Below, piece after piece: positions 1 through 8,770 of a DNA stretch of 64,000 bases (positions are counted from its first letter, which is position 1; the number at the start of each line of letters is the position of its first letter). The stretch is from positions 62,001-126,000 of the forward strand of contig NZ_JAAOIY010000004.1 in NCBI RefSeq assembly GCF_013184495.1, read 5' to 3'. The stretch is from Sporosarcina jiandibaonis. GTDB lineage: Bacteria; Bacillota; Bacilli; Bacillales_A; Planococcaceae. A program made the position numbers and the translations under genes. A model generated the notes under the pieces. That model did not search any database. It had not been told where the DNA came from and was given only the letters and a program-made list of their open reading frames with translations.

Positions 1-421
1 TTTGAAAATCGATACGTACCGTTCAAGTGGTGCGGGTGGTCAGCATGTTAACACGACAGACTCTGCTGTTCGTATTACGCACCTACCGACGGGAATCGTC
101 GTATCCATGCAAGATGAAAAATCACAAATTAAAAATCGTGATAAAGCGATGAAAGTATTAAAAGCTCGTGTCTATGATGCAGCACAACGAGAAGCGCAAG
201 CAGAATATGCTGCGAGCCGTAAATCAGCAGTCGGTACAGGCGACCGTTCAGAAAGAATCCGAACGTACAATTTCCCGCAAAACCGTGTGACAGACCACCG
301 CATCGGTTTGACCATCCAAAAACTCGATCAAATTATCGAAGGGAATCTCGATGAAATCATTGAAGCATTAACGCTTGAAGAACAAGCGCATCATCTTGAA
401 AGTTTAAATTCAAATGACTGA
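1..421 (+). CDS. prfA: Peptide chain release factor 1, C-terminal part
   Basis: Partial gene: the window opens inside it and only about 139 codons are visible (reading frame starts at base 2). RF1 reads UAA and UAG stop codons in the ribosome and triggers release of the finished peptide. The universal GGQ loop that enters the peptidyl-transferase centre is at visible residues 12-14 (GAGGQHVN), followed by the conserved RF domain and the DHRIGLTI segment near the C-terminus. The codon-recognition domain lies outside the window. The TGA overlaps the start of prmC by 8 nt, so the two are coupled. This fits the family, since PrmC methylates the GGQ glutamine. Confidence 0.97.
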   Translation, partial: LKIDTYRSSGAGGQHVNTTDSAVRITHLPTGIVVSMQDEKSQIKNRDKAMKVLKARVYDAAQREAQAEYAASRKSAVGTGDRSERIRTYNFPQNRVTDHRIGLTIQKLDQIIEGNLDEIIEALTLEEQAHHLESLNSND

Positions 422-1268
422 ACGAATTTTCGAAGCTCAAAATAGAGCGATAACTTTATTGGAGAAAAAAGGACTAGATTCCGGGGCGGTTCGAATCCTG
501 ATGGAATACGTAACAAACAAAAGCCACGCCGCATTACTTGCAAATCTCCGAGAACAACTGACCGAAGAACAACGAACAATCTTTTGGAATAAAATCGACG
601 AACTCTTAGACGGAAAACCTGTTCAATACGTTTTAGGAACCGAAAGCTTTTACGGCAGACAATTCGAAGTGAATGAAAATGTGCTCATTCCGCGTCCCGA
701 AACCGAGGAACTCATCTACGGCGCACTTGAACGCAGCAGAAATTTATTCGCGAATAAAACCATAAAAATGGCTGACATCGGCACGGGTAGCGGTGCGATC
801 GCCATCACATTCAAAAAAGAGTGGGCAGAAGCAGCGGTGACGGCGACTGATATTAGTAAAAAAGCGCTCGAAGTCGCCAAGAGAAATGCCGAACGACTCG
901 GTGGAGAAATCACTTTCAAAGAGGGCGATTTAACCGACCCGATCAAAAGTGAAACTTGGGACATCGTTTTATCCAATCCGCCCTATATCGCACGCGTTGA
1001 AGCCGAATCGATGTCGGAAACCGTTTTGGCCTTCGAACCGCATAGCGCTTTATTTGCAGAAGAAGATGGACTTTTCTTTTATAGAAAACTCGCAGAAAAT
1101 CTGCCTGCACTTATGAACAAGCCGTCTCTCATCGGATTAGAAATCGGGCACCAGCAAGGCCCGGCTGTGCAGAAGTTGTTTACAGACGCATTTCCTGACG
1201 CCAAAGTCGAAATTTTAAAAGATATCAACGGAAAAAACCGAATACTATTTTGCAAGATTGATGAATAA
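414..1268 (+). CDS. prmC: Release factor glutamine methyltransferase PrmC (HemK)
   Basis: Transfers a methyl group from S-adenosylmethionine to the glutamine of the GGQ motif in release factors, in the cytoplasm. The 284-residue protein has an N-terminal helical release-factor-binding domain (about 1-90), an IPRPETEE segment at 92-99, the SAM-binding glycine motif [10 protein letters not shown] at 121-130 and the catalytic NPPY motif at 188-191, all as expected for PrmC. The start overlaps the end of prfA, its substrate gene, by 8 nt. Length is normal for the family. Sequence and context agree fully. Confidence 0.97.
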   Translation: MTERIFEAQNRAITLLEKKGLDSGAVRILMEYVTNKSHAALLANLREQLTEEQRTIFWNKIDELLDGKPVQYVLGTESFYGRQFEVNENVLIPRPETEELIYGALERSRNLFANKTIKMADIGTGSGAIAITFKKEWAEAAVTATDISKKALEVAKRNAERLGGEITFKEGDLTDPIKSETWDIVLSNPPYIARVEAESMSETVLAFEPHSALFAEEDGLFFYRKLAENLPALMNKPSLIGLEIGHQQGPAVQKLFTDAFPDAKVEILKDINGKNRILFCKIDE

Positions 1269-1291
1269 AACATAGCTTCCCCGGCAACAAT
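1263..1291 (+). promoter_or_regulatory. Candidate sigma-F promoter of spoIIR
   Basis: GAATA at 1263-1267, a 15-bp spacer, then GGCAACAAT at 1283-1291. The second box fits the sigma-F -10 pattern GGnnAnAnT fully; the -35 fits GYWTA with one mismatch. It ends 21 bp before the spoIIR ATG, nearly the same geometry as the candidate in front of spoIIQ (20 bp). spoIIR is known to be sigma-F dependent in Bacillus subtilis; the assignment here is inference from motif and position. Confidence 0.5.
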
Positions 1292-1311
1292 GCGTTTAAG
1301 GGGGAATCGAT

Positions 1312-1875
1312 ATGTTACCAGATTACGAGATTAAACAAAAACCATCTTCAATGGGACGAATTATACCGTACGCAGAATTTATTTTAATCTTAATTATCAT
1401 CCAATGCATTCTCGGGTTATTCACAGGTGCGGAGTCAGCAGAAGAAACGATTCGTTTTAGACTGCTCGCACACTCGAACAGCACGACCGATCAGGCGATC
1501 AAAGAAGAAATTCAACTTAAAATCCAACCGCTTGTTGAAAATGCCGTCACAAATTCAACTTCAAAAGAAGAGCTCGCGGAGAATTTGGCCGCTCTAGAAC
1601 CGACAATTCTTCAAATTGCAACGTCAATTGCGGGCGATAAAGCAGTTACTTTAGAACGCAAAAATGCTTTATTTCCAGCAAAAAGATCCGGGCTCGTTAT
1701 TTATCCACAATCCGAATACGATGCCTATCTATTAACAATTGGAAGCGGACGTGGGGATAACTGGTGGTGCGCTCTATTCCCGAAAATTTGTTACCCGGAG
1801 GAAGAGAAGGAAACGCAAGAAGAGGAAAAAGTCACTTTTTTCCTTTGGGAGTGGATAACTGGACTGTTTTCGTAA
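1312..1875 (+). CDS. spoIIR: Stage II sporulation protein R
   Basis: Forespore signal protein that, in Bacillus, triggers SpoIIGA-dependent processing of pro-sigma-E in the mother cell. The 187-residue protein has an N-terminal hydrophobic segment (about 20-38) for export into the intermembrane space, the family signature IRFRLLAHSNS near residues 48-58, and a C-terminal region with GSGRGDNWWCALFP (about 143-156). It is shorter than the roughly 220-residue Bacillus protein. The start follows a good Shine-Dalgarno (AAGGGGGA). Its position between prmC and ywlC is the usual one in Bacilli. A candidate sigma-F promoter lies at the end of prmC. Confidence 0.95.
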   Translation: MLPDYEIKQKPSSMGRIIPYAEFILILIIIQCILGLFTGAESAEETIRFRLLAHSNSTTDQAIKEEIQLKIQPLVENAVTNSTSKEELAENLAALEPTILQIATSIAGDKAVTLERKNALFPAKRSGLVIYPQSEYDAYLLTIGSGRGDNWWCALFPKICYPEEEKETQEEEKVTFFLWEWITGLFS

Positions 1876-1891
1876 GGTTGTTCACAATAAT

Positions 1892-2005
1892 TGTGGATAA
1901 ATCAAATAAACTGTGTATAAATGAGGTTTAATAGATGGAAACAACAATAATAGTTGTGGATAAAAATATGGATAACATAAAAAACTATAAACAAGCTGTG
2001 GACAT
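1892..2005 (+). promoter_or_regulatory. DnaA-box cluster at the ywlC start
   Basis: Two perfect DnaA 9-mers (TGTGGATAA, reverse of TTATCCACA) at 1892-1900 and 1955-1963. One-mismatch copies are at 1912-1920 (TGTGTATAA) and 1967-1975 (TATGGATAA), and a two-mismatch copy at 1997-2005 (TGTGGACAT). All five have the same orientation within 114 bp, spanning the promoter region and the first codons of ywlC. ywlC is, as I recall, among the DnaA-bound loci of B. subtilis, so conserved DnaA binding is likely. Confidence 0.75.
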
Positions 2006-2963
2006 ATTGAAAAGTGGAGGAGTCGTCGCCTTTCCAACCGAAACGGTTTACGGACTCGGCGCAATCGCTACAGATGAAAAAGCGGTTGATAAAATCTTCA
2101 GAGCGAAAGGACGACCTTCCGATAATCCACTTATCGTACATATTGGAAACAAAGAAGAAGTAGCGAAATACGCGGCAGACATCCCGGAAAAAGCAAACAA
2201 GCTCATGGATTCATTTTGGCCGGGTCCATTAACCCTCATCTTTAACGCAATTCCGAACATCATCGCGCCAAATGTAACGCCCGGCGTAAAAACAGTAGGA
2301 ATCCGGATGCCCGATCATCCGGTTGCGCTCGATCTGCTTCGCGAATTAAAAGCGCCACTCGCCGCACCTAGCGCAAATCGAAGCGGCAAACCGAGTCCCA
2401 CTGAAGCGCAGCATGTTGAAGAAGATTTGAATGGACTCATCCCGCTTATTTTAGACGGAGGCCGCACGGGTGTCGGGCTTGAATCCACAGTAATTGACAT
2501 GACAGTACAGCCGCCGATAATCCTAAGACCCGGCGGCGCAACACGAGAAATGATTGAAGAAGTAATCGGTCCAGTCGCGATAGCAGATGAAAAAGCGCCA
2601 GAAAATACTCCGCGCGCTCCGGGCATGAAATACCGACATTACGCACCGGAAGCCCCTTTATTCATCATCGAATCCGATAAGGAAAAAATCGAGAACGCCG
2701 TTAAAAAACTTCAAAAAGAACATAAAAAAACGGCCGTCATTGGTCCGGATAACTTGCGAGTTCAGAACGCAGACTGGTATTTCGCAATCGGCTCAAGCGA
2801 CAGCGCCGAAGAAATGGCTGTGAATCTATATAAAGCGCTTCGTCAATGCGATTTGATCGACGCGGATGTTATTCTCGCAGTTGAAACGGACTTAGCTGGA
2901 GTGGGCGCAGCATTTATGAATCGGTTACTAAAAGCTTCAGACGGGAAACGATTTACCGAATAA
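1935..2963 (+). CDS. ywlC: L-threonylcarbamoyladenylate synthase (YwlC/TsaC, Sua5 type)
   Basis: Makes threonylcarbamoyl-AMP from threonine, bicarbonate and ATP, the first step of t6A formation at position 37 of ANN-decoding tRNAs. The 342-residue protein has the YrdC domain (about 14-205, with FPTETVYGLGA at 33-43, KGRPSDNPLIVHI and SANRSGKPSPTEA) and a C-terminal Sua5 domain (about 225-342, PRAPGMKYRHYAPEAP linker). It is therefore the long Sua5 form found in Bacilli, not short TsaC. The ATG at 1935 follows GAGG with 8-nt spacing; an in-frame ATG at 1968 is a possible alternative. The start region is overlaid by DnaA boxes. Confidence 0.95.
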   Translation: METTIIVVDKNMDNIKNYKQAVDILKSGGVVAFPTETVYGLGAIATDEKAVDKIFRAKGRPSDNPLIVHIGNKEEVAKYAADIPEKANKLMDSFWPGPLTLIFNAIPNIIAPNVTPGVKTVGIRMPDHPVALDLLRELKAPLAAPSANRSGKPSPTEAQHVEEDLNGLIPLILDGGRTGVGLESTVIDMTVQPPIILRPGGATREMIEEVIGPVAIADEKAPENTPRAPGMKYRHYAPEAPLFIIESDKEKIENAVKKLQKEHKKTAVIGPDNLRVQNADWYFAIGSSDSAEEMAVNLYKALRQCDLIDADVILAVETDLAGVGAAFMNRLLKASDGKRFTE

Positions 2964-3024
2964 CTAGAATATGAAAATTTCTCTCGCATACGATTAATAT
3001 ATGCGGTATGCGGGAGGTTTTTGG

Positions 3025-3525
3025 GTGAATGAATTAATTGCTGCTAGTATCACGACACTCGACATTATAGTTGTGTATGCGTTACTGGACTTGAAGGAGG
3101 GGAAGTTTGCCTTAGCAATCTGGACTTCCTTCCTCAATATGTTGTTACCGCTCCTCGGATTCCTAACCGGGGAATTTTCAGCATACTTTTTTTCTAGCTT
3201 TAGTCATTTGCTGTCTGGAGTCCTTCTCGGGTTGATCGGCCTTCATATGATATTGGAAGATAACGATATGAAAACTTCAAGGAAACTTTCCCCCGCACTT
3301 ATTGCATTTGCTGTAAGTATCGATGCGTTCTCAGTGAGTGTTTCATTCGGAATGATTCATTTAAATAAAACGATATATATTTTAGCGTCTGGAATTTTTG
3401 CTATCATATTTTCTTATGTTGCCCTTACATTTAAAAGACGCCTCGGAATCAAAAGCGGAAAACGAATCCGCCAATTTGCAGGGATTGTGCTAATTATTAT
3501 GGGAATCATCTCAGCCATGCAATAA
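3025..3525 (+). CDS. MntP/YwlD-like membrane protein, divergent
   Basis: Small polytopic membrane protein of 166 residues, with about six hydrophobic segments. It resembles the MntP manganese exporter family, whose Bacillus copy (YwlD) sits at this same place between ywlC and ywlE. The second-half family motif is intact (AVSIDAFSVSVSFGM). The first-half copy reads ITTLDIIVVYALL and keeps only the aspartate. Manganese export is therefore not assured. The GTG at 3025 is chosen because GGGAGG lies 8-13 nt before it; an upstream in-frame ATG at 3001 overlaps that site. Other possibility: a related YtaF-like protein. Confidence 0.7.
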   Translation: MNELIAASITTLDIIVVYALLDLKEGKFALAIWTSFLNMLLPLLGFLTGEFSAYFFSSFSHLLSGVLLGLIGLHMILEDNDMKTSRKLSPALIAFAVSIDAFSVSVSFGMIHLNKTIYILASGIFAIIFSYVALTFKRRLGIKSGKRIRQFAGIVLIIMGIISAMQ

Positions 3526-3581
3526 ATTCGCCCGTTCTTCGAAAATCAGCTATTCTTATATAAGAAGGAGGGCGCCCACCT

Positions 3582-4031
3582 ATGAATATTTATTTACTAT
3601 GCACGGGTAATACATGTAGAAGTCCGATGGCAGAGGCAATTCTACGCTCAAAAAACATGGAAAATGTGTCCGTACGATCTGCCGGCATACATGCAATGGA
3701 TGGACTTCATATTGCAGACAATGCAAGAACGCTTATCGAAGAAGCGGACATGCCTTACACGAATAAATCCAGATTGCTTACCCAAGAAGATGTTGAATGG
3801 GCAGATTACATATTTACAATGACCGAAGCGCATAAAAGCGTATTACTCCACTTATTCCCGCAACATCAAGAGAAAATATATACATTAAAAGGTTTTATAT
3901 CCCCCTCTGCAAACGAAGACGTTCACGATCCTTACGGCGGCAGCCTCGAAACCTACCGCGAAACATTCAACGAACTGACGGAACTTATGAATCAGCTTGA
4001 GAAGAAATTGCTTGAGGAAGGCGAATCGTAA
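3582..4031 (+). CDS. ywlE: Protein-arginine phosphatase YwlE
   Basis: Low-molecular-weight phosphatase fold of 149 residues. The catalytic loop is C7-T-G-N-T11-C-R13-S near the N-terminus, with the general-acid Asp in HDPYGG near residues 111-116. In Bacillus YwlE the threonine at position 11 makes the enzyme specific for phosphoarginine, opposing the McsB arginine kinase; tyrosine phosphatases of this fold carry a different residue there. The threonine is present here, so arginine phosphatase is favoured. It lies between the mntP-like gene and rpiB as in B. subtilis. A terminator follows at 4068. Confidence 0.92.
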   Translation: MNIYLLCTGNTCRSPMAEAILRSKNMENVSVRSAGIHAMDGLHIADNARTLIEEADMPYTNKSRLLTQEDVEWADYIFTMTEAHKSVLLHLFPQHQEKIYTLKGFISPSANEDVHDPYGGSLETYRETFNELTELMNQLEKKLLEEGES

Positions 4032-4067
4032 AGGGGTATAGTAGCCACTATAAAGTCAAAACTTGAC

Positions 4068-4104
4068 CGAGTACTTGGACAATCAATTCGAGTACTCGTT
4101 TTTT
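4068..4104 (+). terminator. Terminator after ywlE
   Basis: CGAGTACT (4068-4075) pairs with AGTACTCG (4091-4098), followed by TTTTTT at 4099-4104. Confidence 0.85.
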
Positions 4105-4112
4105 ATATGGTC

Positions 4113-4152
4113 GTTGATTCCGCTGGAGTCGCCGCCCGGCACTACAGTCAAC
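4113..4152 (-). repeat. Mini copy of the GTTGATT-ended intergenic element
   Basis: A 40-bp element beginning GTTGATTCCG and ending GTCAAC. Read on the minus strand it matches the outer ends of the element at 48109-48326: a start like GTTGAYTGYAGTG, then GGCGACTCC, and a CGGAATCAAC end. The middle is missing. It lies 9 bp after the ywlE terminator. Confidence 0.6.
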
Positions 4153-4311
4153 TATTTTCACTATATAAAGTTACCTGCGGAAAACGGGCGGTCTCAAAGG
4201 TTTTCCATATATTGGACAAGTTAATTCCAAAAAATCATATTGCCATGATAACATTTTCAGTCGAAAACTGTTAGAATAAATAATGAATATAATAAGAAAA
4301 GAGGAGCGCCA

Positions 4312-4749
4312 ATGAAAATCGCAATATCATCCGACCACGGAGGCAATCGTCTGCGCAAAGAAATTATGGATTTATTGTCCGAACGCGGTGTTGAATTTGA
4401 AGACTTCGGACCAAAAAATGATGACTCGGTCGATTATCCGGACTATGCTGCGCCTGTTTGTGAAGGTGTCGCGGATGGTCGATTTAATCGCGGAATCTTA
4501 ATTTGCGGAACGGGGATCGGAATGTCGATCGCCGCAAACAAAACAAAAGGCATTCGCTGCGCACTCGTACATGACGTTTTCAGCGCAAAAGCAACACGAG
4601 GCCATAATGATACGAACGTTCTAGCAATGGGCGAACGTGTTGTCGGACCGGGGCATGCGAGAGAAATTGTTGCAGCATGGTTAGATACTTCTTTCGAAGG
4701 CGGTCGCCATGCAGTGCGAATCGAAAAACTGATGAAGCTAGAGGACTAA
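4312..4749 (+). CDS. rpiB: Ribose-5-phosphate isomerase B
   Basis: Interconverts ribose 5-phosphate and ribulose 5-phosphate in the pentose phosphate pathway. The 145-residue protein is typical of the RpiB/LacAB family. It has SSDHGG at residues 6-11, the active-site cysteine in LICGTGIGMSIAANK (about 62-76), and the ARGHNDTNVLAMGERVVG substrate-loop region. The RBS GAGGAG precedes the ATG. It starts a three-gene group, rpiB-ywlG-glyA, with 19- and 15-nt gaps, the same order as ywlF-ywlG-glyA in B. subtilis. Confidence 0.96.
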   Translation: MKIAISSDHGGNRLRKEIMDLLSERGVEFEDFGPKNDDSVDYPDYAAPVCEGVADGRFNRGILICGTGIGMSIAANKTKGIRCALVHDVFSAKATRGHNDTNVLAMGERVVGPGHAREIVAAWLDTSFEGGRHAVRIEKLMKLED

Positions 4750-4768
4750 AACGATGGAGGGGAAGTAA

Positions 4769-5347
4769 GTGGACGCTCTAAATTTATGGAAACTTCAGTT
4801 GGAAGAACTATTATCCGAAATCTCCGAGCAAATACATCTTGAAAAAGGTGGATTTTTCGTTGTCGGTTGTTCTACTTCCGAGGTAGCTGGGAAGCGCATA
4901 GGAACGTCAGGGGCAATGGAAATCGGCGAAGTTATATACGAACCTCTAAAAAAGTTCGCTGATAAACACCACTTGCATCTCGCGTTTCAAGGATGCGAAC
5001 ATATTAACCGAGCCCTGACCATCGAAAGGGAGTCTGCAAAGATATTCAACCTTGAACCGGTAACGGTCATTCCATCGCCGAATGCAGGTGGTTCGATGTC
5101 AGCATACGCCTATGAGCAAATGTCCGATCCCGTCGTCGTTGAAGAAATCGAAGCACAAGCCGGTATCGATATTGGACAAACATTAATCGGCATGCATTTA
5201 AAGCGGGTGGCGATACCGGTTCGAACATCAATTGAGAAAGTGGGCAATGCAGTCGTCACAATTGCGACGACGCGTCCAAAACTAATCGGCGGAGAACGGG
5301 CCATTTATTCAAAAATAGAGCCTGAAGACGAAAATATTACAACCTAA
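4769..5347 (+). CDS. ywlG: UPF0340 family protein YwlG
   Basis: Conserved 192-residue protein of unknown function (TIGR01440/UPF0340 family), found between rpiB and glyA in many Firmicutes. Visible family features are FFVVGCSTSEVAG near residues 29-41, the FQGCEHINRAL segment (about 74-84) and the glycine-rich VIPSPNAGGSMSAYAYE region. No signal peptide or membrane segment is seen, so it should be cytoplasmic. The start is GTG, after a strong GGAGGGGA. It is a conserved cysteine-bearing protein, but no activity can be assigned from sequence alone. Confidence 0.9.
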   Translation: MDALNLWKLQLEELLSEISEQIHLEKGGFFVVGCSTSEVAGKRIGTSGAMEIGEVIYEPLKKFADKHHLHLAFQGCEHINRALTIERESAKIFNLEPVTVIPSPNAGGSMSAYAYEQMSDPVVVEEIEAQAGIDIGQTLIGMHLKRVAIPVRTSIEKVGNAVVTIATTRPKLIGGERAIYSKIEPEDENITT

Positions 5348-5362
5348 AAAGGGGACTAACTA

Positions 5363-6631
5363 ATGGGACACGTTAAAACGCAAACACTTACAGCTGAACT
5401 AAATCACGTGAAAGAAGACGAAGTAATTTACAACGCTATCATGGCAGAAAGACAGCGCCAGCAAGCGAATATCGAGCTAATCGCATCAGAAAACTTCGTC
5501 ACTGAAGCAGTTATGGAAGCACAAGGTTCAGTATTGACCAATAAATATGCTGAAGGCTATCCAGGCCGACGCTACTATGGTGGTTGTGAGCATGTTGACA
5601 TTGTTGAGGATGTTGCACGCGATCGTCTGAAAGAAATTTTTGGTGCTGAATATGCAAACGTTCAACCGCACTCCGGTGCACAAGCGAATATGGCAGTTTA
5701 TTTTGCGGCATTAGAGCCGGGAGACACAATTCTTGGCATGAACCTTTCACACGGCGGTCATTTAACGCACGGTAGCCCAGTGAATTTCTCTGGAAAACTA
5801 TACAACTTCGTTGAATACGGCGTCAGTAAAGAAGACGAGCATATCGACTATGAAGATGTACGTCAAAAAGCGCTTGAACATAAACCGAAAATGATTGTTG
5901 CGGGCGCGAGCGCGTACCCAAGAACAATCGACTTCGCGAAATTCCGTGAAATCGCTGATGAAGTCGGCGCTTACCTATTCGTTGACATGGCACATATCGC
6001 AGGTCTCGTTGCGGCGGGGGAACATCCAAACCCGGTTCCGCATGCGCACTTTGTAACATCAACAACTCATAAAACATTACGCGGACCTCGCGGCGGATTC
6101 ATCCTGAGTACTGAAGAGTTTGGCAGAAAATTGAACTCATCCGTATTCCCTGGCGTTCAAGGCGGCCCGCTCATGCACGTAATTGCTGCAAAAGCAGTCG
6201 CATTCGGCGAAGCGCAAAAACCAGAATTTAAAGCATATGCGCAGCAAGTGAAGAAAAATGCTGCTGCACTAGGCGAAGCTCTGATGGCAGAAGGAATCGA
6301 TATCGTTTCAGGCGGAACGGATAATCATTTACTTCTATTAAACCTTCGTTCACTTGGAATAACTGGGAAACTTGCAGAAGCGGTATTGGATGAAGTAGGA
6401 ATTACAGTGAACAAAAACACAATTCCGTTCGATACAGAAGGTCCATTCATCACATCAGGCATCCGTATCGGTACGCCAGCAGTTACAACACGCGGATTTA
6501 AAGAAGAAGAGATGAAAGAAATCGCATCAATCATGGCGAGTCTCTTGAAAAATCACGAAGACGAAAACGTCAAAAAAGAAGCACAAGAACGTGTTACGGC
6601 ATTGACAAATAAGTTCCCGCTATACGAATAA
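5363..6631 (+). CDS. glyA: Serine hydroxymethyltransferase
   Basis: PLP enzyme converting serine and tetrahydrofolate to glycine and 5,10-methylene-tetrahydrofolate. The 422-residue protein carries the standard signatures: IELIASENF at 37-45, [13 protein letters not shown] at 62-74, and [13 protein letters not shown] with the PLP lysine at about residue 237. It has a slightly longer N-terminus than the roughly 415-residue Bacillus enzyme. The start follows AAAAGGGG. It is last in the rpiB-ywlG-glyA group and is followed by a strong hairpin at 6641. Confidence 0.98.
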   Translation: MGHVKTQTLTAELNHVKEDEVIYNAIMAERQRQQANIELIASENFVTEAVMEAQGSVLTNKYAEGYPGRRYYGGCEHVDIVEDVARDRLKEIFGAEYANVQPHSGAQANMAVYFAALEPGDTILGMNLSHGGHLTHGSPVNFSGKLYNFVEYGVSKEDEHIDYEDVRQKALEHKPKMIVAGASAYPRTIDFAKFREIADEVGAYLFVDMAHIAGLVAAGEHPNPVPHAHFVTSTTHKTLRGPRGGFILSTEEFGRKLNSSVFPGVQGGPLMHVIAAKAVAFGEAQKPEFKAYAQQVKKNAAALGEALMAEGIDIVSGGTDNHLLLLNLRSLGITGKLAEAVLDEVGITVNKNTIPFDTEGPFITSGIRIGTPAVTTRGFKEEEMKEIASIMASLLKNHEDENVKKEAQERVTALTNKFPLYE

Positions 6632-6640
6632 ATAACAATG

Positions 6641-6669
6641 GGCCACTTTCCTGGAAAGTGGCCTGTTTT
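6641..6669 (+). terminator. Terminator after glyA
   Basis: A 10-bp perfect stem GGCCACTTTC (6641-6650) / GAAAGTGGCC (6654-6663) with a 3-nt loop, then TGTTTTC. Confidence 0.85.
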
Positions 6670-6835
6670 CCGTCTTTTAAAATTTGTTATATTTCGAATA
6701 AAACCTATGAATCAGCGCCAGTAAATAAAGTAGATACATTCGCACGAAGAAATATATCCCAGTTTCGATACTTATGTGTTAGGATTTAATCAATTCTGTT
6801 ATACTAAATTGGATATTTCAAAAGGAGCGATTCAA

Positions 6836-7465
6836 ATGCCAAAAGTACATGTTTTAGATCATCCATTAATTCAACACAAATTAACTTACATACGAGATAT
6901 AAATACGGGAACAAAAGAATTTCGGGAGTTAGTCGATGAAGTTGCGACGCTCATGGCTTATGAAATCACTCGCGATCTTCCATTGATGGAAAAAGAAATT
7001 GAAACACCTGTCCGATTGGGGATGTCCAACGTGTTAGCCGGGAAAAAACTCGGGATTGTACCCATTTTACGTGCAGGTCTAGGCATGGTCGAAGGTATTT
7101 TGAACTTGATTCCAGCGGCGAAAGTTGGACATGTCGGACTTTACCGAGATCCAGAAACACTTCTTCCAGTCGAGTATTACGTGAAACTTCCTTCTGATAT
7201 TTCAGAACGCGATTTAATTCTAGTAGACCCGATGTTAGCGACGGGCGGTTCTGCGATTGAAGCAGTCAACTCATTGAAAAAACGCGGCGCGAAAAGCATT
7301 CGTTTCATGTGTTTGATTGCAGCCCCTGAAGGCGTAGAAGCAATGACAGAAGCGCATCCTGATGTTGATATATACATGGCGGCACTTGATGAGAAGTTGG
7401 ATGAAAAAGGCTATATCGTTCCAGGCCTCGGCGATGCGGGCGACAGATTATTTGGAACAAAGTAA
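6836..7465 (+). CDS. upp: Uracil phosphoribosyltransferase
   Basis: Salvages uracil with PRPP to give UMP. The 209-residue protein starts [11 protein letters not shown] and carries the PRPP loop [12 protein letters not shown] (about 130-141) and the C-terminal uracil-binding segment [12 protein letters not shown]. The ATG at 6836 is chosen over an in-frame upstream codon because AAAGGAG lies 8-14 nt before it and the family begins here. A -10-like TATACT lies at 6800-6805, without a convincing -35. mnaA follows after 18 nt, as in Listeria. Confidence 0.97.
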   Translation: MPKVHVLDHPLIQHKLTYIRDINTGTKEFRELVDEVATLMAYEITRDLPLMEKEIETPVRLGMSNVLAGKKLGIVPILRAGLGMVEGILNLIPAAKVGHVGLYRDPETLLPVEYYVKLPSDISERDLILVDPMLATGGSAIEAVNSLKKRGAKSIRFMCLIAAPEGVEAMTEAHPDVDIYMAALDEKLDEKGYIVPGLGDAGDRLFGTK

Positions 7466-7483
7466 TGTGAATGGGGTGGCAAT

Positions 7484-8605
7484 GTGAGTAAGAAATGGAA
7501 GGTCATGACCATTTTCGGCACGCGGCCGGAAGCGATCAAGATGGCTCCTCTCGTATTGGAACTTGAAAAACATCAAGAAGAAATCGAGTCCATTGTCACA
7601 GTGACAGCTCAGCATCGTGAAATGCTCGATCAAGTGCTTGAAACATTCAATATTGCGCCGGACTACGATTTAAATATCATGAAAGATCGCCAAACGCTTA
7701 TAGACGTTGCAACGCGAGGGCTCGAAGGACTCGATGCGATTATGAAAGAAGCCCGGCCGGACATTGTCTTGGTTCACGGCGATACATCGACAACTTTCAT
7801 CGGAAGTCTTGCAGCATTTTACAATCAAATTGCAGTCGGGCATGTTGAAGCCGGACTTCGCACATGGAATAAGCACTCGCCTTACCCAGAGGAGATGAAC
7901 CGTCAACTGACTGGCGTATTGGCTGATTTGCATTTCTCACCTACCGAAAAATCGGCGGAAAACCTGTTAGCTGAAGGCAAACCGCAGGATCGAATTTACA
8001 TTACTGGAAATACAGCAATCGATGCGCTTCAAACAACAGTGCGCGAAAACTATTCCCATCCGATCTTAGATAGCCTCGGTGACGATAAGTTGATTTTACT
8101 AACGGCCCACCGACGAGAAAATCTCGGGGAGCCGATGCGCAATATGTTCCGGGCGATCAATCGTTTGCTCGATAAGCATGAAGACATTCAAGTTGTATAC
8201 CCGGTACATCTAAATCCGGTCGTTCGTGAAATCGCCGATGAAATACTAGGGGACAATCCACGCGTCCACCTCATAAAACCGCTTGAAGTCATTGATTTTC
8301 ATAACTTCCAAGCGGCATCGCATATCATATTGACCGATTCAGGCGGAATCCAAGAGGAAGCACCATCACTCGGAAAACCCGTCATCGTACTTCGCGACAC
8401 AACAGAACGCCCAGAAGGAATCGAAGCGAACACGCTGAAACTCGCAGGGACAGACGAAGAAACCATCTTTTCACTAACTGATGAACTACTCACAAACCCT
8501 GAAGAATACAACAAAATGGCAAAAGCCTCAAACCCATACGGCGACGGACACGCCTCCGAAAGAATCGTCGAAGCATTGAAAAAGTACTTAACTTCATTAG
8601 AATGA
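7484..8605 (+). CDS. mnaA: UDP-N-acetylglucosamine 2-epimerase (non-hydrolysing)
   Basis: Interconverts UDP-GlcNAc and UDP-ManNAc, the precursor for the wall teichoic acid linkage unit in Firmicutes. The 373-residue protein has the WecB/MnaA features IFGTRPEAIKMAPL near the N-terminus, VHGDTSTTF, GHVEAGLRT, PYPEEMNRQLTG, LLTAHRRENLG and LTDSGGIQEEAPSLGKPV. The start is GTG, with a weak GGGGTGG site. It is the end of a transcription unit with upp, closed by a terminator at 8616. Length is normal. Confidence 0.96.
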   Translation: MSKKWKVMTIFGTRPEAIKMAPLVLELEKHQEEIESIVTVTAQHREMLDQVLETFNIAPDYDLNIMKDRQTLIDVATRGLEGLDAIMKEARPDIVLVHGDTSTTFIGSLAAFYNQIAVGHVEAGLRTWNKHSPYPEEMNRQLTGVLADLHFSPTEKSAENLLAEGKPQDRIYITGNTAIDALQTTVRENYSHPILDSLGDDKLILLTAHRRENLGEPMRNMFRAINRLLDKHEDIQVVYPVHLNPVVREIADEILGDNPRVHLIKPLEVIDFHNFQAASHIILTDSGGIQEEAPSLGKPVIVLRDTTERPEGIEANTLKLAGTDEETIFSLTDELLTNPEEYNKMAKASNPYGDGHASERIVEALKKYLTSLE

Positions 8606-8615
8606 AAGAATAGAG

Positions 8616-8650
8616 GACAACTTCCAGTACTGGGGTTGTCTTCTTTTTTT
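8616..8650 (+). terminator. Terminator after mnaA
   Basis: GACAAC (8616-8621) pairs with GTTGTC (8635-8640), and an inner CCAGTACTGG palindrome extends the stem. A T-rich run TTCTTTTTTT follows at 8641-8650. Confidence 0.85.
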
Positions 8651-8707
8651 ATTCATTAAATATTGAAGCTAGTGGTTCGCTGAATTAATAGTGGGGTTTT
8701 GGGAAGC

Positions 8708-8770
8708 ACGCAACGTTTTCTCGAAAGAACGCAACACTTTGCTAAAACAACGTAACGTCTATTACTAGCG
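8708..8770. repeat. Array F: ACGCAAC repeats, 21-bp pitch
   Basis: Three units with cores ACGCAACG (8708), ACGCAACA (8729) and ACGTAACG (8750), exactly 21 bp apart, separated by unrelated sequence. It lies 58 bp after the mnaA terminator and directly before a dispersed repeat element. It is short, so chance is less firmly excluded than for the longer arrays. Confidence 0.5.
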
